Positions 1-5,728 of a DNA stretch of 5,777 nucleotides are shown here, piece by piece (position 1 is the stretch's first letter; every line of letters starts with the position of its first letter). This stretch comes from an uncultured Eubacteriales bacterium (GTDB lineage: Bacteria > Bacillota > Clostridia > Peptostreptococcales > Anaerovoracaceae): positions 1 through 5,777 of the forward strand of contig CADBFL010000115.1 in assembly GCA_902793875.1 (NCBI GenBank), given 5' to 3'. The translations under genes and the position numbers were made by a program. The notes under the pieces were generated by a model. That model had not been told where the DNA came from. It searched no databases and worked only from the letters and a program-made list of their open reading frames with translations.

Positions 1-52
1 CCGCCTTCCTCTGCAGGTGGCGGGAGCGTTCAAAGGTCTGCTCAGAGGCCGC

Positions 53-103
53 AAAAAAATAATACGCCGCTTTAGTTTCGTTTAAGGAGACGGCGCTATT
101 TTT
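53..103 (+). terminator. Possible bidirectional terminator hairpin
   Basis: CGCCG (65-69) can pair with CGGCG (91-95), and CTT (70-72) with AAG (84-86) inside the loop. The rightward strand then has CTATTTTT (96-103), and the leftward strand has TATTATTTTTTT (64-53 read on the minus strand). The A-tract before the stem and the T-tract after it can also pair, as in many bidirectional terminators. The stem is short and has a GAGA bulge, so stability is uncertain. If real, it ends a gene lying left of the window and makes the DUF4956 gene the first of its operon. Confidence 0.35.
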
Positions 104-121
104 ATGCTGTAAACAGGATAA

Positions 122-140
122 AGCCGCACGAAAAGCGGCT
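122..140 (+). promoter_or_regulatory. Small hairpin in the leader of the DUF4956 gene
   Basis: AGCCGC (122-127) and GCGGCT (135-140) form a perfect 6-bp stem around a 7-base loop, ACGAAAA. No T-tract follows, so it does not look like a terminator. It lies 59 bp upstream of the start codon, in what is probably the 5' untranslated leader. I compared it by eye with c-di-GMP and tetrahydrofolate riboswitch cores and saw no match. A role in mRNA stability or regulation is only a guess. Confidence 0.3.
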
Positions 141-151
141 GCGAAAGACCC

Positions 152-177
152 GGATCACAGACAAGGATCACAGGGAA
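152..177 (+). repeat. 13-bp direct repeat, two copies, in the leader
   Basis: GGATCACAGACAA (152-164) is followed directly by GGATCACAGGGAA (165-177), identical at 11 of 13 positions. The repeat ends about 10 bp before the GGAGG ribosome binding site (187-191) of the DUF4956 gene. Two tandem half-sites could bind a regulator, but a chance slippage repeat is equally possible. No convincing -35/-10 promoter was found around it. Confidence 0.5.
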
Positions 178-198
178 GGAACAAACGGAGGAAACAAA

Positions 199-891
199 AT
201 GAACGAATTACTCACCAGCATATATTCAGGCCAGACGGCCGCATCGATCAGCTTCGCGCAGTTTGCGGCTTCGTTCGCCGTATCCATGGCGCTGGGACTC
301 ATGATAGCGGCGGCCTACATGCGCGGCACGCGCTACACGAAGAGCTTCGTGGCTACACTGGCAATGCTGCCTGCGATCATATGCGTGATCATAATGATGG
401 TAAACGGCAGCGTCGGAACGGGTATCGCGGTGGCGGGAGCCTTCAGTCTCGTAAGGTTCAGATCGGTGCCGGGGACTGCGAAAGAGATCTGCGCGATCTT
501 CCTGGCGATGGGCACGGGCCTTATCACGGGCATGGGATACCTCGGACTTGCGACCCTGTTCGCAGCCGTCCTCTCGCTGGTGATAGTCATATTCAACCGC
601 GTCGATCTCGGCACGAAGAAGAACTCCGCCAGATACAAGAGCTTCAGGATCATGATCCCGGAAGACCTCGACTACAGCGGGCTGCTCGACGACCTCTTCG
701 CGGAGTACACGACATCCTGCGAACTTGTGAACGTAAGGACGACCAACATGGGCAGCATGTTCAGGCTCACATACGATGTGGTGCTGAAGGATCCGGCGAA
801 AGAGAAGGATCTCATAGACAGGATACGCTGCAGAAACGGTAATCTCGAAATAAATGTCTCGCGTCAGGCTACAGAGCCGACCGAGCTGTAA
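199..891 (+). CDS. DUF4956 domain-containing membrane protein
   Basis: A 230-residue protein matching the DUF4956 family in length and layout. The first 135 residues are strongly hydrophobic with about four membrane segments (roughly 18-40, 50-68, 97-112 and 114-133). Between them is the family's signature-like stretch GAFSLVRFRSVPGTAKE (80-96), rich in Arg and Gly. The last 95 residues form a soluble alpha/beta domain, probably cytoplasmic. The ATG at 199 is preceded by GGAGG (187-191) with a 7-base spacer, a strong site. The biochemical function of DUF4956 is not known to me. Such genes are often found next to VTC-type polyphosphate polymerase and spore-coat CotH-like or beta-helix lipoprotein genes, which fits the next gene here, although no polymerase is seen. 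A long minus-strand reading frame over the same bases is a GC-driven shadow. Family call is firm; role is unknown. Confidence 0.88.
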   Translation: MNELLTSIYSGQTAASISFAQFAASFAVSMALGLMIAAAYMRGTRYTKSFVATLAMLPAIICVIIMMVNGSVGTGIAVAGAFSLVRFRSVPGTAKEICAIFLAMGTGLITGMGYLGLATLFAAVLSLVIVIFNRVDLGTKKNSARYKSFRIMIPEDLDYSGLLDDLFAEYTTSCELVNVRTTNMGSMFRLTYDVVLKDPAKEKDLIDRIRCRNGNLEINVSRQATEPTEL

Positions 892-935
892 ATACATAAC
901 GGAAACAGCGATCTCCGGAAAAGGAGGAGGGAGAA

Positions 936-2633
936 ATGAATATCAGTAAAAAAACAGAAGAAACGGGAACATACGAAAAAACAGTAAGGGGCGGCGACGG
1001 CTTCGTCACACGGTCGCTCATCTCGATCATAGCGCTGATGCTGGCGCTGGTGCTGACTCTCACATCGTGCGGAAGCGCGGGCACGGGAGACGCAGGCCTG
1101 ACCAAAACATCGGCGGCTAAGGAATACAACGCCGCAAGCAAGGCCGAGATGTTCACGGACCGCGATCTTTCGCCGGACTACGATGAGAGCGGAGCGGTAA
1201 CGGTCACTCTGAGCGGCTCGTCGGCGAAGGCCTCGTCATCGAAGGGGATCAGCGTCAGCGGAAGCACGGTGACGATCACATCGGAAGGCACATACATATT
1301 CAGCGGAGAACTCTCCGACGGACAGATCATCGTCGAGGCTGACGATACGGCCAAGGTGCAGATAGTGCTCAAGGGAGCATCGATAACGAGCAGCACATCC
1401 GCAGCGATATACGTGAAGTCGGCTGACAAGGTCTTCGTGACCACGGCAGAGGGCACTGAGAACAGCCTGGCGAACGGCGGCAGCTTCACGGCTGACGGGG
1501 ATACCAATATAGACGGAGCGGTATTCGCGAAGGACGATATCACGTTCAACGGAAGCGGCAGCCTGACAGTCACATCGCCGGCCGGCCACGGCATAGTCGG
1601 AAAGGATGATGTCAAGCTGGCGGGCGGCACGATCACGATCGACGCTGCTGAGCACGGCGTCCAGGCAAACGACAGCGTCAGGGTCGCCGAGGCTTCGATC
1701 ACGATCGATGCGGACAATAAGGACGGAGTGCACGTTTCGGACGACGCGGACGCAGAGGAAGGCACGACATCCGACAGCTTCTTCTACATGGCTGACGGCA
1801 GCCTGACGATAAACGCGGGCGACGACGGCATACACGCCGACGCCGAAGCGAATATCGAAGGCGGGACCATAGACGTGAGCGATTCATACGAGGGCATCGA
1901 GGCTCTTGCGATCAATGTTTCAGACGGAGACATAAAAGTAGCCGCGTCAGACGACGGATTCAATGCAGCCGGCGGAAACACCCAGAGCAGCAACACCTTC
2001 GGAAGCGATGACTGGGGCGGCGGCAAAGGCGGCATGATGAATGACGGCGGAAGCGACGGACAGATCAATATCAGCGGAGGCAATATCTACATACAGGCTT
2101 CCGGAGACGGAGTCGACTCCAACGGATCCGTTACCGTAAGCGGCGGATACACGGTGGTCTGCGGACCGAGCCAGGGAGACACATCGGTGCTCGACTATAA
2201 CGGCACGGCGTCGATCACGGCAGGGACCTTCATCGGAACAGGCGGAGCCGGCATGGCGGCGAACTTCTCATCGGCGGATCAGGGACTGATCGCAGTCAGC
2301 GTCGGGAACCAGTCATCAGGCAGCACCGTAACGCTGACGGACGCGGACGGAAAGACGCTCGCAGAGGTCACTCCTGAACTCGACTACGCGGTGGTCTATG
2401 TCAGCACTTCGGACATGACATCCGGCGGCACATATACGCTGACAGCCGGAAGCTACAGCGAGGAGATCACGCTGAGCGACAACATCTACAGCAATATCTC
2501 AGACGGAATGCAGGGCGGCGGCCGCGGCGGCAAAGGCGGCATGATGAATGACGGCGGCCAGGGCGGCCCGCAGGGAGGCCCTGAAGGCATGGATACCGGA
2601 GCGGTCCAGACTGCTGAAAGCGGAGCCGCATAA
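936..2633 (+). CDS. Cthe_2159-type carbohydrate-binding beta-helix lipoprotein
   Basis: A 565-residue exported lipoprotein. A hydrophobic stretch (27-42) ends in the lipobox LTSC with Cys45 as the predicted lipidated residue, followed by a Gly/Ser/Thr linker. From about residue 85 the chain is beta-rich, Asp- and Gly-rich and repetitive. Rungs of about 22 residues carry HG-I/V or DG-I/V turns, and the DNA word ATCACGATCGA recurs 66 bp apart (1632 and 1698). This matches the Cthe_2159 family (formerly DUF4353), calcium-dependent parallel beta-helices that bind acidic polysaccharides such as polygalacturonate. A Gly-rich loop with GGKGGMMNDGG occurs twice (about 362-372 and 531-541), and a Gly/Pro-rich tail ends the protein. 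The 26-residue segment before the hydrophobic core is unusually long, but AAGGAGGAGG (921-930) supports the ATG at 936 and no other start lies before the signal core. The gap from the DUF4956 gene is 44 bp with no terminator. The ligand in this organism is unknown. Confidence 0.87.
   Translation: MNISKKTEETGTYEKTVRGGDGFVTRSLISIIALMLALVLTLTSCGSAGTGDAGLTKTSAAKEYNAASKAEMFTDRDLSPDYDESGAVTVTLSGSSAKASSSKGISVSGSTVTITSEGTYIFSGELSDGQIIVEADDTAKVQIVLKGASITSSTSAAIYVKSADKVFVTTAEGTENSLANGGSFTADGDTNIDGAVFAKDDITFNGSGSLTVTSPAGHGIVGKDDVKLAGGTITIDAAEHGVQANDSVRVAEASITIDADNKDGVHVSDDADAEEGTTSDSFFYMADGSLTINAGDDGIHADAEANIEGGTIDVSDSYEGIEALAINVSDGDIKVAASDDGFNAAGGNTQSSNTFGSDDWGGGKGGMMNDGGSDGQINISGGNIYIQASGDGVDSNGSVTVSGGYTVVCGPSQGDTSVLDYNGTASITAGTFIGTGGAGMAANFSSADQGLIAVSVGNQSSGSTVTLTDADGKTLAEVTPELDYAVVYVSTSDMTSGGTYTLTAGSYSEEITLSDNIYSNISDGMQGGGRGGKGGMMNDGGQGGPQGGPEGMDTGAVQTAESGAA
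2017..2050 (+). repeat. 34-bp perfect direct repeat, copy 1
   Basis: These 34 bases are identical to 2524-2557, 507 bp (169 codons) downstream and in the same reading frame. They encode the Gly-rich loop GGKGGMMNDGG. The identity stops abruptly on both sides (2016 G versus 2523 C; 2051 A versus 2558 C). Since synonymous positions also match, the copies are recent or are kept alike by conversion. Confidence 0.95.
2524..2557 (+). repeat. 34-bp perfect direct repeat, copy 2
   Basis: Second copy of the sequence at 2017-2050, lying near the 3' end of the beta-helix lipoprotein gene just before the GGQGGPQGGPEG tail. Recombination between the two copies would remove 169 codons without a frameshift, giving a shorter protein that keeps its signal peptide and tail. 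Confidence 0.95.
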
Positions 2634-2671
2634 AGCATGAAGCCGCCGGAGGGGACGAAAGGAGACCGATC

Positions 2672-3835
2672 ATGGGAAACAGATACATAGCGCTGATCCC
2701 GGCATACGAGCCGGAAGAGAAACTCATAAGCCTCGCGCGCGATATCAGGGGCAGAGGATTCGACATTGTCATCGTTGACGACGGCAGCGGGATGGGATAC
2801 AGGGACATCTTCGAGGAAGCATCGCGCGATGCGGTCGTGCTCACTCACCCGGAGAACCGCGGAAAGGGCGCGGCTCTCCGGACCGGGCTCAGCTACATAC
2901 TGAACTACATGGCCTACGATGAAGTATCCAGGACCCCGTCGGGCGTGAGAGAGATAAGCGGCAGGGACGCCGTCATAGTGACGGTCGACGCCGACGGGCA
3001 GCACCTGCCGGAGGATGTCCTCAGGGTGGCCCGCATAGCCGGGAGCAGGCGGGATGCTCTGGTCCTCGGATCGAGGGAACTAGGGAAGGACATCCCGGCG
3101 AGGAGCAGGTTCGGAAACACCGTCACAAGGCACGTATACAGCGCGGTGACGGGAGTCAGGGTGCACGACACCCAGACCGGCCTCAGGGCGTTCGGGCGGG
3201 ACCTCATACCGCTGCTCCTGGAGATAAAGGGGGACCGCTACGAGTACGAGATCAACATGCTGCTGACTCTCGCGGCAGAGGGATACACCATCATCGAGGA
3301 GAGGATAGAGACAGTATACGAGGACAACAACAGCGGCTCGCACTTCAGGACCGTGCGGGACTCGCTCAGGGTATATAAGGAGATACTGAAGTTCTCCGCC
3401 TCATCGCTCGCAAGCTTTGCCACAGACTACTGCGTGTACGCGGCGCTGCTCGCTCTGACGGGCGCAATGGGAGCCGCGCACAGCCTGGTCATCTCGAATA
3501 TCGGGGCGAGGCTGGTGAGCGGAACGGTGAACTACACTCTGAACAGGAAGCTGGTATTCAGGAGCAGGACGGGCTTCGCGAAGTCGGCCGCGCAGTACAT
3601 CGCGCTCGCCGCCCTCATACTCGCGGGCAACACCGTGGTCCTCAGCATCCTCGCGGGGACGTTCGGCATAAACAGCATGATCGCGAAGCTCATGACGGAG
3701 ATGGTCTTCTTCATCATCAGCTGGACGGTGCAGAAGTACGTCATTTTCTTCAGCGACGGCGCGGAGGAGGCGTCCGCGGCAGGAGAGAAAGATGCAGCTG
3801 CGGCGGCTGCGGCCGGAGAGGAGGAGACGGCATGA
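2672..3835 (+). CDS. Bifunctional family 2 glycosyltransferase / GtrA protein
   Basis: A 387-residue fusion. Residues 1-235 are a GT-A fold family 2 glycosyltransferase of the dolichol-phosphate mannosyltransferase/GtrB type: LIPAYEPEEKL (8-18), the nucleotide-binding VDDGSG (35-40), ENRGKGAAL (61-69), the metal-binding DADGQH (106-111), GSRE (133-136) and DTQTGLRAF (166-174). Residues 241-362 are a GtrA domain with four membrane helices (about 245-264, 268-288, 305-325, 333-355) and the typical NYTLNRKLVFRS stretch (287-298). By family knowledge, the first domain moves a sugar from a nucleotide to polyprenyl phosphate on the inner face, and GtrA is thought to help move the lipid-linked sugar outward. 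The tail (364-387) is a low-complexity Ala/Glu stretch. ATG 2672 has GGAG at 2661-2664; the gene lies 38 bp after the lipoprotein gene and overlaps the next by 4 bp (ATGA). The sugar and the acceptor cannot be read from the sequence. Confidence 0.92.
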   Translation: MGNRYIALIPAYEPEEKLISLARDIRGRGFDIVIVDDGSGMGYRDIFEEASRDAVVLTHPENRGKGAALRTGLSYILNYMAYDEVSRTPSGVREISGRDAVIVTVDADGQHLPEDVLRVARIAGSRRDALVLGSRELGKDIPARSRFGNTVTRHVYSAVTGVRVHDTQTGLRAFGRDLIPLLLEIKGDRYEYEINMLLTLAAEGYTIIEERIETVYEDNNSGSHFRTVRDSLRVYKEILKFSASSLASFATDYCVYAALLALTGAMGAAHSLVISNIGARLVSGTVNYTLNRKLVFRSRTGFAKSAAQYIALAALILAGNTVVLSILAGTFGINSMIAKLMTEMVFFIISWTVQKYVIFFSDGAEEASAAGEKDAAAAAAAGEEETA

Positions 3836-4761
3836 TCAGAAAACATAAATTCCTTGTTGCGTACATCCTTGTGCTGGCCGTGTTCACGACGTATGTCGCG
3901 CTCGACACATTCGTCATCACGAGGGTATACGACGGGGCCGGAGTGCAGACATCGGCCCGGGAGGAGAAGGCCGGGGCCGGAAGCAGCGGGACCGGCGCTG
4001 ATGAAGGGGCCGCAGAGCCTGTCATCACATCAGACAGTTATAAGGACGGCAATATCTCGGTTGAGATAAAGGAATACACCGCAGAGGACACCGCAGTGTA
4101 TGCGGCCGAGGTCAGCCTCGCTTCGCCTGAATACCTGAAGACGGCGCTGGCTCAGGGCCTCTACGGAAAGAACGTGACGGAAGAGACGTCTCAGATCGCC
4201 GCCGACAACAACGCGATACTGGCGATAAACGGCGACTACTACGGGACCCGGGAGAAGGGCTATGTCATAAAGAACGGCGAGCTCTACAGGGACACGGCGG
4301 ACTCCGGCCGGAAGGATCTGGTGATCTATGAGGACGGCTCGTTCGGCATCATCAGTGAGGATGAGGTCACGGCGGAGCAGCTTCTCGCGGACGGAGCCGT
4401 GAACACGCTGTCCTTCGGGCCGGCGCTTGTTGAAAACGGCAATGTGACAGTCGGGGAGAATGAAGAGGTCTCAAAGGCCATGTCGAGCAATCCGAGGACC
4501 GCGATCGGCATAAAGGCGGACGGGACATACCTGTTCGTGACAGCCGACGGAAGGACTGAAGAGAGCGAAGGGCTGTCGCTTTACGAACTCGCCGACTTCA
4601 TGAAGGAGCTCGGCGCGGTGACTGCCTACAATCTTGACGGCGGCGGTTCGTCGACCATGGTGTTCAACGGCAGCGTCGTAAACAATCCGACCGGAGGCCG
4701 CGCGGGACACGGAGAAGGAACGGAAAGGAGCGTGAGCGACATTGTATACATCGGATACTGA
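3832..4761 (+). CDS. Membrane-anchored phosphodiester glycosidase (NAGPA domain)
   Basis: A 309-residue protein with one N-terminal hydrophobic segment (8-24) after MIRKHK, best read as a signal anchor placing the rest outside the membrane. A flexible Gly/Ala/Glu linker (about 40-62) leads to a NAGPA domain (about 75-309). Family marks are AINGDYYG (131-138), NPRTAIGI (220-227), YNLDGGGSSTMVFNG (266-280) and the ending ERSVSDIVYIG (298-308). NAGPA proteins include the mammalian uncovering enzyme, which hydrolyses a GlcNAc-1-phosphodiester; bacterial members are placed in exopolysaccharide or wall-glycan processing. The start overlaps the glycosyltransferase stop in an ATGA, with GAGGAG (3821-3826) inside the preceding coding sequence, which indicates translational coupling. 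It may trim or remodel the glycan made with the upstream glycosyltransferase; this is inferred from position only. Length and motifs appear complete. Confidence 0.9.
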   Translation: MIRKHKFLVAYILVLAVFTTYVALDTFVITRVYDGAGVQTSAREEKAGAGSSGTGADEGAAEPVITSDSYKDGNISVEIKEYTAEDTAVYAAEVSLASPEYLKTALAQGLYGKNVTEETSQIAADNNAILAINGDYYGTREKGYVIKNGELYRDTADSGRKDLVIYEDGSFGIISEDEVTAEQLLADGAVNTLSFGPALVENGNVTVGENEEVSKAMSSNPRTAIGIKADGTYLFVTADGRTEESEGLSLYELADFMKELGAVTAYNLDGGGSSTMVFNGSVVNNPTGGRAGHGEGTERSVSDIVYIGY

Positions 4762-5164
4762 CAGACTTAAATGCAGGGGCCTGTACTACCTGATCGCGTC
4801 GATGACGGTCGCGGCCGCGGGTGGAGTGTACGAAAGCTTCAGCCACGGGGTCCGATCGAACTACATGATCTTCGCTTTTCTGATCCCTCTGCTCGCGGGA
4901 GCGGTACCGAACCTTCTGGCAGCGCTTGCGGGCAATAAAAAAAGAGCAGACAGGGGAAGCACTGCTGCTGCGGGGCTCCAGCTCGCCGGCGTCGCGACGC
5001 TGACGGCGGGAAGTCTCCTGAACGGAGCCCTTGAGATATACGGGACTACCAACAGGCTGATGACGGCCTATCCGGTCATGGGACTCGCCCTTCTGGCGGC
5101 GGCGCTTGCGGCGTACGCGCTCCGGGGCCGCAGGGTCAGCGCAGCGCCCTCGGAACAAGGGTAG
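4742..5164 (+). CDS. Four-helix membrane protein of unknown function
   Basis: A 140-residue protein with four predicted membrane helices (about 12-30, 41-63, 76-97 and 109-127), separated by a short basic loop (NKKRADR, 65-71) and ending in a basic tail (RGRRVSAAPSEQG). The most distinctive segment is GGVYESFSHGVRSNYMIFAF (27-46). I recall similar small membrane proteins in Clostridia but no name or function. The start is TTG at 4742: an in-frame stop at 4733-4735 forbids anything earlier, and the next in-frame ATG (4802) would cut the first helix. AAGGAG lies at 4725-4730, an 11-base spacer. The gene overlaps the glycosidase end by 20 bp, so the two are probably coupled. Its last 22 codons lie inside copy 1 of the 89-bp tandem repeat. 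It might be an accessory subunit for the glycosyltransferase or glycosidase, but nothing in the sequence proves this. Confidence 0.75.
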   Translation: MYTSDTDRLKCRGLYYLIASMTVAAAGGVYESFSHGVRSNYMIFAFLIPLLAGAVPNLLAALAGNKKRADRGSTAAAGLQLAGVATLTAGSLLNGALEIYGTTNRLMTAYPVMGLALLAAALAAYALRGRRVSAAPSEQG

Positions 5165-5192
5165 ATACTATGCCCGCGAGTATCCCGGCGGC
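5136..5192 (-). pseudogene. Duplicated C-terminal remnant of the Gx transporter gene
   Basis: Read on the minus strand in the Gx register, copy 1 of the tandem repeat encodes AAGILAGIVSTLVPRALR and a TGA stop (5136-5138). The true Gx end is AAGILVGIISTLVLRALR, so 15 of 18 residues match, with V-A, I-V and L-P changes. The remnant has no start codon or ribosome binding site and overlaps the 3' end of the membrane protein gene antisense. It is a by-product of the duplication and is not expected to be translated. Confidence 0.65.
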
Positions 5193-5253
5193 GCTTGCAG
5201 CATACGCGCTCCGGGGCCGCAGGGTCAGCGCAGCGCCCTCAGAACAAGGGTGG
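5188..5253 (+). pseudogene. Duplicated C-terminal remnant of the membrane protein gene
   Basis: In copy 2 of the tandem repeat, read in the membrane protein's register, the last 21 codons of that gene are reproduced with no amino-acid change (residues 120-140, ending ALRGRRVSAAPSEQG). The stop codon TAG of copy 1 (5162-5164) is TGG here (5251-5253), and the frame would run on to a TGA at 5290-5292. No start is attached, and most of the segment is antisense to the 3' end of the Gx gene. It is a duplication relic, not a gene. Confidence 0.6.
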
Positions 5254-5728
5254 ATATTATGCCCACAAGTATCCCGGCGGCGATGCCGCTGAACAGGAGC
5301 ACAGGGAAATAGAAGAATATGCGCAGGTCCTCTATCAGGGCGGCAGCCATAAGCAGCTGGCCCAGATTGTGGAGAACGCCTGCAGCCATGCTGACACCGG
5401 TCACTGAAAAGAGGCCGGTTTTTTTGAGCGCCGTCATTCCGATCAGACTGAGCGCAGCTCCGGAGAGCGAATACAGCATGCCGAAAAGGCCGTTGAACAG
5501 CAGGCCCGCGATCACTATCCTGATGACGCTGACCGCCACCGCATCTTTGACTCCGAACTTATACAGAGCGATCACGGTGACCACGTTGGCGATGCCGAGT
5601 TTGATGCCTGGAATGCCCGGGTTGTATGGTATAATGGCTTCGACGTACGAAAAGATGAGAGCCAGCGAGGCCAGCAGGCCGACCCTGGCGACGAATGAAG
5701 CGGACAGGCTACGAGGTGACTGTGTCAT
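5225..5728 (-). CDS. Gx transporter family protein (Hpre_diP_synt_I family)
   Basis: A 167-residue integral membrane protein of the usual length for this family, which is also annotated as heptaprenyl diphosphate synthase component I. Marks are the N-terminal helix ending FSYVEAIIPYNPGIPGIKLG (26-45), IANVVTVIALYKFG (46-59), RIVIAGLLFNG (70-80), YSLSGAALSLIGM (86-98) and GVSMAAGVLHNLGQL (111-125); about five to six membrane segments fill the chain. The synthase name is historical and the fold suggests a small-molecule transporter subunit; the substrate is unproven. The minus-strand ATG (5726-5728) has AAGGAGG (5743-5737) 8 bases away. It starts 20 bp inside the end of the NusG_II gene, so the two form one operon running toward the rightward operon. 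Its last 19 codons and stop lie in copy 2 of the 89-bp repeat. No terminator is visible downstream. Confidence 0.9.
   Translation of the reverse strand: MTQSPRSLSASFVARVGLLASLALIFSYVEAIIPYNPGIPGIKLGIANVVTVIALYKFGVKDAVAVSVIRIVIAGLLFNGLFGMLYSLSGAALSLIGMTALKKTGLFSVTGVSMAAGVLHNLGQLLMAAALIEDLRIFFYFPVLLFSGIAAGILVGIISTLVLRALR

Larger units (their letters stand above)
5097..5282. repeat. 89-bp tandem duplication at a convergent gene junction
   Basis: Positions 5097-5193 match 5186-5282 at 90 of 97 bases with an offset of 89. The seven differences are 5110/5199 G-A, 5113/5202 G-A, 5152/5241 G-A, 5163/5252 A-G, 5168/5257 C-T, 5176/5265 G-A and 5178/5267 G-A, all transitions. The word CGGCGGCG stands at 5097, 5186 and 5275, that is at both outer edges and the middle joint, as expected if slippage between two such words 89 bp apart created the duplication. 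Copy 1 holds the functional 3' end of the four-helix membrane protein gene plus a spare 3' end of the Gx gene; copy 2 holds the functional 3' end of the Gx gene plus a spare 3' end of the membrane protein gene. Confidence 0.95.

Noticed and set aside
2..85. Possible 3' end of an upstream gene in the first bases (all three plus frames are open for 20 or more codons and stop at 62, 75 or 85).
   Set aside because: The frame ending at 62 has the best codon use and stops just before the hairpin, but the fragment is too short to choose a frame or recognise a family, so no gene is called.
111..160. Possible riboswitch (c-di-GMP-I or tetrahydrofolate type) suggested by the hairpin and the GCGAAAGAC word.
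   Set aside because: The conserved core bases of these classes are absent, and only one short perfect stem can be drawn.
226..897. A 223-codon minus-strand frame across the whole DUF4956 gene.
   Set aside because: It mirrors a well-supported gene, has no recognisable domain, is full of scattered Arg, His and Tyr, and lacks a convincing ribosome binding site. It is a by-product of GC-rich codon use.
1178..2083. Several minus-strand frames of 99 to 199 codons within the lipoprotein gene.
   Set aside because: They follow the repetitive Gly/Asp/Ser codons of the beta-helix gene in antisense, overlap each other in different frames and match no family I know.
2486..3004. A 172-codon minus-strand frame bridging the lipoprotein and glycosyltransferase genes.
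   Set aside because: It is antisense to two firmly supported genes, has a low-complexity Pro-rich end from the Gly-rich repeat, and has no sensible start signal.
5126..5152. Possible terminator between the convergent genes (AGGG with CCCT around GCGC-rich bases).
   Set aside because: Only a 4-bp stem can be formed and no T-tract follows on either strand.
5106..5407. Plus-strand frames of 68 and 70 codons with near-identical beginnings at the convergent junction.
   Set aside because: Their similarity comes from the 89-bp tandem repeat read in a third frame. They run antisense to the Gx gene and show no ribosome binding site.
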